Assembly: GCA_024663395.1 (NCBI GenBank)
Contig: JANFAH010000051.1
Span: 1 to 64,000, forward strand
Length of the DNA stretch: 64,000 nt
Direction of reading: 5' to 3'
Source of the DNA: Pisolithus tinctorius
Taxonomy: Eukaryota > Basidiomycota > Agaricomycetes > Boletales > Pisolithaceae
Shown here: positions 11,041 to 22,142 of the stretch, piece after piece
Position numbering within the stretch: position 1 is the first letter of the stretch
Layout of the letters: each line of letters starts with the position of its first letter
The notes under the pieces: model-generated
What the model saw: only the letters and a program-made list of their open reading frames with translations
Told to the model about the DNA's origin: nothing
Databases searched by the model: none
Translations under genes and position numbers: made by a program

Positions 11041-12554
11041 CAGTGGCCCAAAAAAGTGTCCCAATGTTGGGTGACTTTGGAAAGATTTGAGATTTATGAG
11101 AGAACCAGTAGGAGTCAGTGCAAGCTCCTGCAGGACCAAAAGTAGCACTAACTGTTTCTGTGACAACAAGAGCTTTTTCATGTCATTTGGTGGCTATTGC
11201 ACTGAGATATAACCATTTTAAAATGACATGTCATTGGGACACTTTTTTGAGCATGATGTTGTCAGTCATCATTTAGTAAATAACATAAGCATTTGACAAC
11301 TTCTGAAGGATTTTGTGCTTCCACCTTGCCTGATTATGTAATGTACATAATCCTGAGCTGTAAAAATGGCTTGGGTCCCACTCAGCTAACCCTACTTCAC
11401 CAAGAAATGCATTTTTTCCTCTGCTAGAGCAAATATCCATCTGCTTTCTGAATCTGGCCTTTCTGCTCATCAAATCTCCTCTAAAACTGGTCTGGGGAGC
11501 TCTACTGTGGCCAGGGTCATCAAAGAGTCCCAGCTGGATAGGGAGAACCTCAAACTGGGACATCCTTACCAGCTTTCCTCTACTGGCAGAAGGAGAATAG
11601 TCTCTAGTGTGATGGAAGAACTGAGAACACTGTCCAGGCCACCCATATGATAAGAGTAGCCCATTCCTCTCCTGTCCTCCTGTCTGGCAAGCATGGGCAA
11701 CAGGGACTTTCCTTTGCTCTAAAGCACCAAAGCTGGACTGTGGAGGACTGGACTAGGGTCATCTGGTCAGTTGAACCCAAGATCAATAGTATTGGGTCAG
11801 ATGGAAGGAAATATGTGTGGAAAATGCTAGGGCAGCCTTTGCAGGATAATTCTCCTGCTTGACTACAGCCTTCAGGGATGCAGAATTGAGCACACTGAAA
11901 ACAGTTTGGGACATGACAGGAGAGGAATGGGCTACTCTTATCATATGGGTGGCCTGGACAGTGTTCTCAGTTCTTCCAGAGGTCACACTAGAGACTATTC
12001 TCCTTCTGCCAGTAGAGGAAAGCTGGTAAGGATGTCCCAGTTTGAGGTTCTCCCTATCCAGCTGGGACTCTTTGATGACCCTGGCCACAGTAGAGCTCCC
12101 CAGACCAGTTTTAGAGGAGATTTGATGAGCAGAAAGGCCAGATTCAGAAAGCAGATGGATATTTGCTCTAGCAGAGGAAAAAATGCATTTCTTGGTGAAG
12201 TAGGGTTAGCTGAGTGGGACCCAAGCCATTTTTACAGCTCAGGATTATGTACATTACATAATCAGGCAAGGTGGAAGCACAAAATCCTTCAGAAGTTGTC
12301 AAATGCTTATGTTATTTACTAAATGATGACTGACAACATCATGCTCAAAAAAGTGTCCCAATGACATGTCATTTTAAAATGGTTATATCTCAGTGCAATA
12401 GCCACCAAATGACATGAAAAAGCCCTTGTTGTCAAGGCAACAGGCAGTGCTATCTTTGATCCTGCAGCAGTTTGCACTGACTCCTACTGGTTCTCTCATA
12501 AATCTCCAATCTTTCCAAAGTCACCCAACATTGGGACACTTTTTTGAGCCACTG
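11041..12554. mobile_element. Foldback element 2 (inverted duplication of a Tc1 5' half)
   Basis: Ends CAGTGGCCCAAAAAAGTG and the complement, flanked by TA (11,039-11,040; 12,555-12,556). Arms of about 640 bp (11,041-11,682 and 11,919-12,554) are near-identical inverted copies; a 96-codon frame is the same in both (11,563-11,273 minus; 12,032-12,322 plus). Each arm holds the terminal repeat and the HTH half of a Tc1-type transposase (GSSTVARVIKESQLDRENLK). The 236-bp loop continues that transposase in one orientation only. Confidence 0.85.
11463..11862 (+). pseudogene. Tc1/mariner transposase 5' fragment in foldback loop
   Basis: Plus-strand remnant running from the left arm into the loop: HTH segment (STVARVIKESQLDRENLKLG), a stop region, then LSFALKHQSWTVEDWTRVIW and KINSIGSDGRKYVWKM at about 11,707-11,826. 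The family motif WSDET reads WSVEP here, so the first catalytic Asp is lost. The frame ends where the second arm begins. It cannot encode an active enzyme. Confidence 0.8.
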
Positions 12555-12556
12555 TA

Positions 12557-13540
12557 TCTGTCTGGGTAGTTGCAGAGAATGTGAGATAAATGCATGCAGG
12601 CAGTAGGAAGCACACCCAATGAAGGTGTGATGCAGGATCTTGTCCTGTAGCATGAATGCAGTATCTCCCTGGTATACCTGAACTGCATTTGCATGGCCTT
12701 GTGGCAGGGTAGTGAGCTGGTGCAGCCCAAGCAGGGTGCCAAAGGTGGTAAGGTCATGGGAGTTGACATGAAGTGTGCACTGGTTGTACCCAGGGTACAG
12801 ATCCATCATTGCATATACTGCATAGCCAGTGAAGGATTCTGCAATATGTTCTATGAAAGGTGGAATGGAGGCATCATGAATGGTCACTGCATTCAGGGGC
12901 TTTAGGTCATGCACAAGGTGATGAGACTTTCAGTCTTTCTTTACTATGCAGAACCAGCAGGAGCAGTAGGCTGCTGTGGAAGGTTTGTTCATGCCAGACT
13001 TGATGCAGTCTTTGATCATGTCAATGACTTGGGCATGGATTGCACTTGGAATGGGGATATTGCATTCAACCCAAGGTGTGTGCAGGATTGTGGGGATCTA
13101 TACAGGGGGGAAGTAGCACTCATCTAGGTGTCTGTGCTCTGTGACGTCCCAGGGAAATGCAGGCTCATGGATCCAAATGAGCCAGCTGACAAGTTTGAGT
13201 TCTTTGGGCCATAGCCAGTTAGCCAGGTTGGGATTAAGCTCAGCAACCCATTCAGCCATGAAATGCTACTCCTGGCATAAAGTTTGGTGGATGTGCAGGT
13301 AGTGGTTGGAGGCTGGTGAGAGGATCATCAGGCAGACTGCATAATGTGGAATTCTTCTGCCATCAGGGCAGGTACCATCTGACCCTTCTTGGTGACCAGC
13401 TTGTATATGAGAGTGCAAACTGTGGGGTCTAGTTGGTAAATGTCATTAAACACAGCTATGGCAGAGGGGTTTAGTGTGGACTGAGTGGAGGAGAGGAAAG
13501 TGAATGCAGGCAAGGATATTCCTGTGGGTATATTCTGTGG
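12557..13540 (-). pseudogene. Ty3/gypsy pol, linker and reverse transcriptase start
   Basis: Minus strand, upstream continuation of the gypsy pol. 13,579-13,328 encodes the protease-RT linker (LDPTVCTLIYKLVTKKGQM). About 13,230-13,100 reads NWLWPKELKLVSWLIWIHEP and PWDVTEHRHLDEC. About 13,060-12,920 reads VDMIKDCIKSGMNKPSTAAY-type sequence, and 12,914-12,600 is RT (HDLKPLNAVTIHDASIPPF, AMMDLYPGYNQCTLH, TTFGTLLGLHQLTTLPQGHA). The frame breaks at a TGA in the CIVKKD motif, in the region after GDTAFMLQDKILHHTF, and at the foldback element at 12,554; the RT YxDD segment is not preserved. Confidence 0.88.
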
Positions 13541-13544
13541 CATA

Positions 13545-15116
13545 CAGTGGCTCAAAAAACTGACTGCATGTTTGTACATGTTTCACTAGAGTCAATAATG
13601 CCCCATACCACCTAACCTAGGCCCTAACCTATAAGTGTATGAAACAAAGCCCTTACCCTTGGCTCTCTATTGGTGCAGGGGTCAAGGCTATTGGATAAGG
13701 TTTGATCAAATGGTGGCCATTTCAAAATGATGACTCATGTAGTCAGTTTGTTGACTTTATATCAATTCAAGTATCTAGTACTTTGCATGAGCTCCTTTGG
13801 CCCTAATAACTGTTTCAATCCTTCTAGGCATGCTTTCTATCCATTTTTGACACTTCTCCTCATCAATCTTCCCCCACTCCTCCTCCACTCTTTCTCACAG
13901 TCAGTGAATGCCTGTAGGAGCACTCTCATAACTCAAGAGGCATCTCTTGAGGTGATTCCAAGTATGTTCAATGGGATTAAGGTCTGGAGATTGTGCAGGC
14001 CAGTCCAGAAGGTTGATTTCCTGTTCTTCCAACCAACTTTGGAGGTGTGCTTGGGGCCATTATCTTGTTGAAAGATAATGTCACCTTCTGGAATTCCAGA
14101 ATCTTCCAAGCTTTGCAGCAGCCCCTGCTCCAAAATGGCTACATACTGTTCAGCATCCATCCATCCATCCACCTCACTCAAAACCCCTACTCCATTCCAC
14201 CTTCTGCAGCCCCATACAATCAGTGAACCACTTCCAAACTCAACTGTACCCTTGACCTCTCTAGCAATTAGCCCTTCACCCTTCTTTTTCAACACATACT
14301 CTTGCCCATCTGACCCAGTCCTATGTATTTAGGTCTCATCTGACCATATAACTCTCTTCCAGTCCTCCACAGTCCAATTCTGGTACTTGAGAGCAAAGGC
14401 TAGCCTTCTCTTCTTGTGTCCATTAGAAAGCAAGGGTTTCTTTTTCTTGACCACAGCCTTTACAGAGGCTTCCTTGAGGTATTTCTCACAGTCTGTGGCA
14501 GACAGGAGTATCAATAATAGGATTGATGAATTGAGTGGCATGGACAGCATTTTTGGGCTTGTCAGCAATGGTTTGCTGAACAATAGCCCTTGTGTTGGTA
14601 GGGGTAAGCCTTAATGGATGGCCACCACAAAGCCTAGTCCTCTCTGGCTGGAGTTTCTGAAGGACATGACATACTGTAGACTGCCCTAAGCAGTTTGGGA
14701 CCAATTTTGCTGGAGGAAAGATCAAGAGAGGAGAGAGATATATTGCTCTTTCTTTGAGAAGCAGAGATGGGTTTCATGGTGATGGTGGGGTTTATTTATA
14801 GTGTCTGACACTCAGTTACATAAAGGTGACATAATAGAACCATTACCAAATATATGTATTAATATTACAGTATGCCAGGGTCTAATATATGTAATTGAAA
14901 CCTGAAGTCAAAAAACTGACTGCATGAGTCATCATTTTGAAATGGCTGCCATTTGATCAAACCTTGTCCAAAACCCTTGAACCCTGCACCAATAGAGAGC
15001 CAATGGTAAGGGCTTTGTTTCATACACTATAGGTTAGGGCCTAGGTTAGGGGTTATGGGGCAGTATTGACCTTAGTGAAAAATGTCCAAACATGTGGTCA
15101 GTTTTTTGAGCCACTG
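13545..15116 (-). mobile_element. Tc1/mariner element 2
   Basis: Terminal inverted repeats of about 200 bp beginning CAGTGGCTCAAAAAACTGAC, flanked by TA (13,543-13,544 and 15,117-15,118). It is closely related to element 1, with the same CTAACCTAGGCCCTAACC telomere-like stretch in the ends. It is inserted between the protease and RT parts of the gypsy pol. Confidence 0.9.
13755..14776 (-). pseudogene. Tc1/mariner DDE transposase, broken (element 2)
   Basis: Minus strand from the ATG at 14,776 (KPISASQRKSNISL, an HTH start). After frame changes, 14,583-14,329 holds KKRRLAFALKYQNWTVEDWK and VIWSDET. 14,295-14,060 holds the middle (EGLIAREVKGTVEFGSGSL, MDAEQYVAILEQGLLQSLED) and [11 protein letters not shown]. 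About 14,030-13,755 holds [20 protein letters not shown] through the C-terminal IETVIRAKGAHAKY. All three catalytic residues remain; stops (one right after WSDET) and frame shifts remain too. Closest relative in the window: element 1. Confidence 0.88.
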
Positions 15117-15118
15117 TA

Positions 15119-15685
15119 AATAACTCAAGTCCAAGACCTTACCCCTATCTCTGGTCCACTCTGGCCTCTTGGCCTTGTGCTGCTCCACCCCAGTCCTCCC
15201 AGGTCCATGTCCAGGTCACCCAGACATAACTCTGGTCTGTTTTCCCATGTTTTTGCTATATTTAGTCTAGTCCCCTTGCTGATCTTTGCATACTGTACAA
15301 AACTTGTTCCAACTCCAGCTATGCCAGTCACCCAGACTTCAACTATTAGTTCTCAGCACAGCCTCTGTGACTGTCCACACCTTGCTAATCATCTTGCTAA
15401 TAGCTTACCAACAAGTCCAGCTTTATGTTCATTACTCTGGACTGGCCTTATGTATATAACCCCTGTACTTACTTCATAGCACTCTAGTCAGAATATCACC
15501 TAAGTATTACCCTCAACCCTGTATTACCCTCCAAGTCTACTCAATAGCTAAGGCCAGGCCTTAAGTTATCCTCTAGCCCCTGTCCCAGACCTCTCCACAG
15601 CTTGCATAAGGGTACAGCACATAACCTGAAACCAAGGGAGGTAGATCCAACCCCAGACAAGCTTCCCCCTGTGCACACTCCTAGG
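15119..15685. other. LTR-like or spacer sequence in gypsy element
   Basis: No coding recognised. A TATATAACCCC motif near 15,453 followed by CTGTACTTACTTCATAGC resembles the promoter region of repeat family B (21,532 and 55,377). It may be an LTR fragment or the protease-RT spacer. Confidence 0.3.
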
Positions 15686-15689
15686 CTGG

Positions 15690-16559
15690 TCAGTTTCCCA
15701 TGCTCCTGGCCTTGACTCTGGACCTCTGGACTTGGCCCCTGTCCCCTGGCCTTAACTCTGGTCCACCAGACTTAGCCCCTGTCACCCAATGGTAAACCTG
15801 TACTTGACAGTCATGGAGGGTGATCCACTGTCCACTGTTTGGATAGTCATTTGTTATCATGCTCATTAGGCAGATGAACAGGTGACTGAGAAGCATGTCA
15901 AAATTGGCATGCTCAATTACATGAACCTGGAGCATTACTGGTCTGGCTCCAAATTCAAGTTTAAGGTTCCCTAAGATGCCTACAGTGGTATCTTTAGACA
16001 TGTTAGCAGAGGTCATAGTCATGAGATGTTGCTGTGCAGTGGATGCCCAATCTTTTCCCAAATGCACTTGGGCATTGCTACAATTTCCAAACTGGAATCA
16101 AGCACATAATTGATGGTGACATTGATGCTGGGAACTTTGGCTTTGATGCAGCAGAGCAGGAGAGTGTGGTGGGGCCATGATGGAACTGTTTTCACTGTGG
16201 ATGATGTGGTCTCCATACTTGCACATGATTTGGTGAGGGTCATGGCTGGTCAGCTTGTTTATGTGGACTGCCTTGTCATCATCACTACATGCTATTTCTA
16301 TATCATTTGTGGTGATGTGTTTCACCATGGTGATACCCCTGAACTGTTTGCAGAACTCCAGGGCTACTGCAAATAGTTCCTTGACTGGTAAGGCAATGCC
16401 AGATTCCAGGACATGCTCCATGATATGCTTTGGTGCAGCATCATCTTCAAGCAGGAATGAGTAACAGTATCGGTTCTGGTTGTGGGCTGGTGCCAGGTAT
16501 GATGTTTGTGATGGGATGACTGCTGTAAGAAACTGATTTATGATGGCCAAGAACTCCAA
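15690..16559 (-). pseudogene. Ty3/gypsy aspartic protease region
   Basis: Minus strand, the start of the pol seen at 13.5-12.6 kb and 11.0-10.3 kb. 16,559-16,098 reads APAHNQNRYCYSFLLEDDAA and LVKELFAVA-like sequence. The protease follows at about 16,130-15,830: INVTINYVLDSSLEIVAMPK with DSS at the D(S/T)G active-site position, then MTMTSANMSKDTTVGILGNL and HANFDMLLSHLF. A frame change lies between the two halves (about 16,098), and there is a stop before MTMTSANMSKD. The Gly of the catalytic triad is replaced, so the protease would be dead even if read. Confidence 0.8.
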
Positions 16560-16599
16560 CTCTAGGAGAGCTAGGTTCTGCTCAAGTCAGGTCGACCCT

Positions 16600-17360
16600 G
16601 AAGGGGCTTTGGTCTAGATGCAGGGTAAGTACTTAGATGAATAAAAATGGGAACTCACCTGGGGAATTTTCTGGACACTGAAAAGAAACTTGACAAAAGA
16701 GCTGGAGCAGGGATTTTGCTTGAGAAAGATAACAACAACAAACAGAGAACTCTGGTACAGTAAACTTCTTGCCTGCTGTAGGGAATGGGATTGGATTCCC
16801 TATGAGAAATCATCTTGGTCAGGAGATAGGGGTTGGGGGTTTTTGTTTTATTCATTTCTTTTGTTTTGTGTTTGTACCACTGGACTTGGTGGCAAGCAGC
16901 CACATTGCTGACTAATCATGTGCACTGTGTTCACATGAATTCAGTTTACTATAGAAGAAATTCATGTCAGAGTCCCTCAGTAGCAGGGTATTTTAGTCTT
17001 GCATTTTGGCAAGTTTTCAAGGTCAATTATATTACTTTGGGGAGTACCCAAAGGGCCAGGAGCACTGGCAAGAGGTTTAGAACAGCAGCCAGCAGCCAGA
17101 GCCAAGTCTACATTCTAGTTCGCATTTTTTACACTTTTACTACACTTCCTTTCTCCAGAGAGAATCTCCCTTCTGGGTCAAGCACATACTCACCCATCAA
17201 CATTTTTACTAATTCTAGGTTTATTGTTTTACCTAATTCCTACATCTGGAGCCCACCACAAGGGGGGTTCTGTTCATTTTGGGGAAAGAAGGCACCACCT
17301 TATCACTGCATGAAATTTTTTTCTGGATTAAGTTTGGACAAGCTAAGTGTTCAGATCTCA
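16600..17360. other. No gene recognised
   Basis: CG-poor, T-rich sequence. A 191-codon plus-strand frame (16,833-17,408) is aromatic- and Ser-rich without a recognisable domain, and I do not treat it as a gene. Upstream gag of the gypsy element would be expected here on the minus strand but is not readable. Confidence 0.4.
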
Positions 17361-17399
17361 GTTCTAGTTACAGCCTACACTCAGAAATTCCGGAATTTT

Positions 17400-19650
17400 C
17401 AGAATTAATTTTTGAGCAGCAAATGAAGAGAAAATGACTAAGTCAAAGATCCCATGAGTTGAGAAGCAAATCCAAAGGCAAATTAATAGTTGAATTTTTG
17501 CGAAGAAGCCACAAGAATGTGCCAAATGAGCTTGAGGGAATGCCACCAAGGCATTTGAGTGATGCACCATGGTTCTCAGGACATGCATCTGACCTTTGTA
17601 GGTATTTTGATGTGGTTTGAAATCTTTGCAAGTGTGAGAAATGCTTTGATGATCAGGAATGGGCCAAGTGGGCTTGCTGGTATTCAGGCAGCAAAAATTC
17701 TAACTCTTGGTATGAGTTTGTTGAGGATCAGCTGAGTTGGCTTGAATTTGTGATGGCTGTCATGCATTTGTATCCTGGGTCCTGGAAATTGGATTGGCAG
17801 CATTTGAGGGATGACCTTTACAGCCTCATTGACAATTGAGCAAGGAGAGAGATTCATACAGAGGCATGTCAAGTCCAGGTCTACTCTGACCAACTCCAAT
17901 GCTATATAAGGTCTAGAGAGTGGTTTGGAAGCAAGTCTGACACAAAAGAACAGAACTCTGACTGGTGGAGTGGTGGCAGGAACAAAGTCTGCCAAAGCAA
18001 AGGTGGAGCAGAGTGAGGGCATTGGGTTTAGCTCATGTGCTACCCCCTTGCATGACCTCAGCCCTCATATTTCAGAGGGAGAGTACAGACAGAGAGTCAG
18101 AGATAACTCCAACAGACAGAGGTCAGAGACAGAAGGAGTAGGAACTAAGTTGATATTCGTACTGAGGAACAGTGGAGTATGATACATGCTTTTATACTAC
18201 TATGGAGGTACAGTAACTGGAATTGGAACTGACATATGGAGACCCAGAAATTTTCAAGTAAAAACTTCCTAGACAACAAATGAAGGGTAGATGGAGGACA
18301 TACAAATGGGTAACATAGAACATCCAGAAAAGGAAACAGTCCAGGTGCTGGACCATGCAGTGTGCACGCTGCAGAGTACCTGACTGCACACTGTCAGGGA
18401 GAAGTCCGAAGGTAGTCACATGACCCCTCAGAGAATGGTCCACTTGGTCCAGTAGGAGAGCAACACAAGTCCAACAGCAGTCAGAGCAGAGATGGTTCGT
18501 AACTGACAGAAGTTGGGCAGAGTTGGTGTGGAGTGAGTGAATGACTGGTGGAAGAGGGTGCAGAGTGAGTAAGGACTTAGAGTGAACACACAGTTATGAC
18601 AAGGCACTAACAAATTACAGGCTTTATTTTCTTGATTTAGCAACATATCTATGGGTTTCATAGCAACTTGAGGCTGATGAGCTCAAAGACCTTTATCTAC
18701 AGGGTTTCAACAAAGAATTCTGGTGTGAAATTGTGTGGAAAATGCGATATGATGATTGACAAACAACCCATGGCCCATGGAACAAGTAACAATTGTGGCT
18801 ACAAGACTACTCCAGAAGGGATTTCACTCAGAGCAAGTTCAGACAAGCACAGAAGAATACATTCAACCACAAAGTGACCAGGGATCTAGTTCAGACAAGC
18901 AACAACTGCCTATGAAGTGTTTTCCAACTATGTACATCTACACACAACTTGCTGACAACTAATATGCAGGGATCTATGCAATTACCAGGGTACACAGAAT
19001 GCGAGCAAGTGCCAAGGACAGTGTCAATGAGTCATGTACAGCCACACAGTTCATTTGAGAAGACAAAGAGTGAGGACTGAAGCCCAGGCAGGCTTGTCAA
19101 AGCAGTGGTAACAACCCATTTCAAGACAAAGGAGTTTTCTTTGAGTACAAATGGACCACTGATTACTGAGTTACAGGAAGCAGTGAAGCTTGGGCACATT
19201 GGGCCAGTGGTGGTGGAAGAACCACTCATGACAAAGGTGCCATTCAAATTCAAGGTGAGTGAGTGTGCTCAAGGGGGTTTTCCATTTTGTTCTCACTGAG
19301 TTCCTCAACTGGCTAATGATACTTTTGAATTAAGAGGTCAAAGTCTTGAAGAAAGCACTGTCAAAGTTCCCACAGTCAGCAGAAAGGTATAATAGATGGT
19401 GGATGAATCACTCATATCAAAGGTACCACTTGAGTTCAAAGCAGAGAGGCTCGAAGAGTGCATGAAACCCACAGGAGTGGAAGACAAGGTGCTCAAAATG
19501 CTTGCGAGCAGTCTTGAAGTGGAAAGGTTGGTGTACAAAAGGATCACTGACTCACACAGAGTGCTGCAGCACATGAATCATACCAAGATGAAGGTTATTG
19601 CAAGAAGGATCAAGATTGAGGAGTCATTGAGGCTCATCACATGAAGGAAG
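17400..19650 (+). pseudogene. Retroelement gag-like remnants (tentative)
   Basis: Plus-strand pieces in several frames: 17,420-17,930 (VEFLRRSHKNVPNELEGMPP, DLCRYFDVV, WYSGSKNSNSWYEFVEDQLS), 18,670-18,880 (ELKDLYLQGFNKEFWCEI, SRRDFTQSKFRQAQKNTFNH) and 19,090-19,644 (PLITELQEAVKLGHIGPVVV; VERLVYKRITDSHRVL). The first two look like nucleocapsid-type or capsid-type helices of fungal retroelements with a CEKCF-type Cys pair. There is no zinc knuckle or enzyme motif. Stops are frequent. Labelled from overall appearance and from position just upstream of repeat family B; an unrelated dead host gene is possible. Confidence 0.3.
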
Positions 19651-20418
19651 CCACTGGAAGAGTTTTTATGGGTTGAAATGTTCAGGCACACAGTGAGGAT
19701 AGATGCCCTTACACTTGAAATATTCCATGGCCATGCAGTATCAGCAATAGATGTTTTATTTGAGGATTGGTCAAGAGAATTGATGCATGCACTCAGTATT
19801 AGGACTTGTAGAGGAAGTCCAGTGATGTTGACTAAGCAGAGTCATGTGACTGCTCTGCACATTGAGGCTGTGCACACACAAGAAGTGCTACATACTGACA
19901 AGTCTAGTGTTATAGGCTGACTGCTCAAGATTGCTATGATCACAGGATATGAAGAATGGGGCAAATGACATACCATGCACAAGATACTGTGGTTACGAGT
20001 GATGGCAACAAGGACAAGGGTGACAACCACATCAAGAGTGACAACAGCAGCAACTCAAGTGACAGCAATGACAACAATGACTAGACTTAGTGAACATCAA
20101 CAGCCAGGTGAGATCAGATGTGCCATTCAATGGGAATGGGGCATGAGGAGCACAGGTACTGAGCTTGATGGCTCAGAGGTTCATTTCAATTTTGGAGCAC
20201 TTTACTTACATCTGCCTTATTCTAGGGAAAACAGCTATCTATGATGAACTGTGATCATGATACAAGAGCCTATGATGAACTATGAATGAAGGTCATGCAG
20301 AACTATGGCAAATCAAGTGCAATGAATACAGTTTTAACTGCCATCCTTCACACAAGAATGAGTCATCAGTGCTAAAGAGAAAAGAGGAAGTGAGTTAAGC
20401 ACACATTAAAGGTTTTTA

Positions 20419-21090
20419 GTGCCTGTGTATGGCATTCTGGTTCTTGTTGTATCTCCACCATTTCCAAAGATATCAACTCCATTCTCACACTCACTTAAAG
20501 TGCTCAGCCATGCCATCCTGCCTTCCAGTTTTGGAAAGGATCCTCACACCCTATGCATTTCTACAGCACTCCAACTGTCAGATGCTCATTTTGCTAAGTC
20601 CATCAGATATGGCTGCCTCTTCATCAATCATCTTGCTTGTCTCATTTGCCAGAGACAGTGGCTATGTATATCTGCCAGGTGTTCCCACCAGCTTCTGTCC
20701 TGAAGCCCCCTGGTTCATTCCATTGTCGTCAGCCCCATCCCATCCCATGCAGCTTGGTCAGTGTGATCTCCTCATCAGTATGATTTCCAGAAGGATGTTC
20801 TTTGGTCACCTCAGGTCTGTCACTCAGTTACAAAGGTCTTATGTGGTTGTTTCAGTCTCCCCACTTGATGAAGCATATGGATCCTTCCTCCCTGCTCCCT
20901 GCACTGTCTTTATTCCAATCTCGTCCATCATTCTCCCTGCATTGTGACAGCTGCAGTATAATCTACTGTTCTCCAGCCTCCCTGATCACATCCATGATGA
21001 GTATGACATGCATCTTGCCTTTTTACTGCAAGACCCAGCAGAAGATGTCCCCCCTTCTCCCTCTCCTCCATCAGAGCCCTGTTCATGAAG
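20419..21090 (+). pseudogene. Family B ORF, copy 1 (unknown protein)
   Basis: Encodes, with one frame change near 20,580 and a TGA near 20,947, a protein colinear with the frames at 54,225-54,887 and 63,013-63,653. Conserved blocks are SPPFPKISTPFSHSL, VLSHAILPSSFGKDPHT, ISRRMFFGHLRSV, SYVVVSVSPLDEAYGSFLPA and LLFSSLPDHIHDEYD. I recognise no domain; there is no zinc finger, protease or DDE motif. Protein-level conservation between copies suggests it was once expressed. Confidence 0.45.
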
Positions 21091-21531
21091 TATTTATTGA
21101 CTTCACTGAGAGGACAAATGGGTGGGAGATGTGATTGCCTATGCTCCTGTTACCCCACAGACCCCCAATGCCCTAGCCCTTTGACACCTGACTCATGCCA
21201 TCCTTTTCTGGAATTAATACTTCCCCATCTGGAAACACTGTCCATCTGTCATCCAATCTGTTGGTCCAGTGATGTCTCCACCAAGATCTGACTTGCATCA
21301 CCACCCCCTAATGTGATATCAGTGCACTTACTCAGATTCTGACATTATTTGACTCATACTGTGATATTTTGACTATCCTTGACTTGTTTATTGCCAATAC
21401 TTACCAATCTGCTATGCTTGCTTACTTTTCATTTCTTGCTTACTCATCAGGATTACTCATTGCTTACAGTCCTTACTTATTACTTACCAAGCATTTGTGC
21501 CTTGTTTGTCATAGGCTGTGCCCCCCCACAG

Positions 21532-21540
21532 TATATAAAC
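21532..21540 (+). promoter_or_regulatory. TATA-like box of repeat family B copy 1
   Basis: TATATAAAC followed by CCCCTGTACTTAGCTAC. The same box sits at 55,377 in copy 2, and a similar one at about 15,453. Position within the repeat fits an LTR-type promoter; function is inferred. Confidence 0.45.
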
Positions 21541-22142
21541 CCCCTGTACTTAGCTACAACCAAGCAATCCAGTCAGTCAGTTCAGCTCTCTCAGTGCATA
21601 CCTCATCATCAACAGTTGAGGCTCCACAAAGGGGTCTATCTGTCATCATTCATATACTTGGTAGTTGAGGCTCCATCAAGGGTCTATCTACCTCTATTCA
21701 TCATCAGCAGTATCATCAGTGCTTAGTCAGCAACTTTTGCTTAGTCATTCTTCCACTCCTGCATAACTTGTCATCAACTTGTGCCAGGAGCACATTCTAT
21801 TGAAACTCATCACTCTGGTCAGCATCCCCCCTCATGGTCATCCCTCATCCCTCTACTCCTGCATAACTTGTCATTGACTTGTGCTAGGAGTCCTTTCAGC
21901 TGAATACCTTTGCTACATTCAGCATCCCCTGTCAAGTCTTCATTCATTCATCTGCTCTTGCATAACTCATCATCAACTTGCACCAGGAGCACCCTCTATA
22001 GAAAAGTCCCTCCCACATTAGATTTCTTCTGCCCTCCAGGTTCCACAGAGGTACACCACCACTTGCTCTTATTTGTCTTTTGTGTTGGTTTTGTTTGGTT
22101 CACACCAGCTTTCCACACTTCAACTCACTGCATTCACATTCA

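Larger units (their letters stand above)
20335..22142 (+). mobile_element. Repeat family B, copy 1 (LTR-like, with ORF)
   Basis: Shares its whole length with the copy at 54,034-55,826 and parts of those at 62,111-64,000: a lead-in (CATCCTTCACACAAGAATGAGTC at about 20,345), a conserved ORF (20,419 onward), a G-rich purine tract (about 21,113-21,130), a CT-rich region, a TATATAAAC box at 21,532, three tandem units of about 100 bp around CTCCTGCATAACTTGTCATC (21,755-21,990), and the closing GGTTCCACAGAGGTACACC block. It truncates an hAT transposase at 22,142. It behaves like a large solo LTR or a non-autonomous element. Confidence 0.6.

Noticed and set aside
11783..12088. 101-codon minus-strand ORF as a separate gene
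   Set aside because: It is the inverted copy of the Tc1 HTH segment in the right arm of foldback 2.
16833..17408. 191-codon plus-strand ORF as a gene
   Set aside because: Low-complexity aromatic/Ser composition, no motif, in CG-poor repeat DNA where long chance frames are common.
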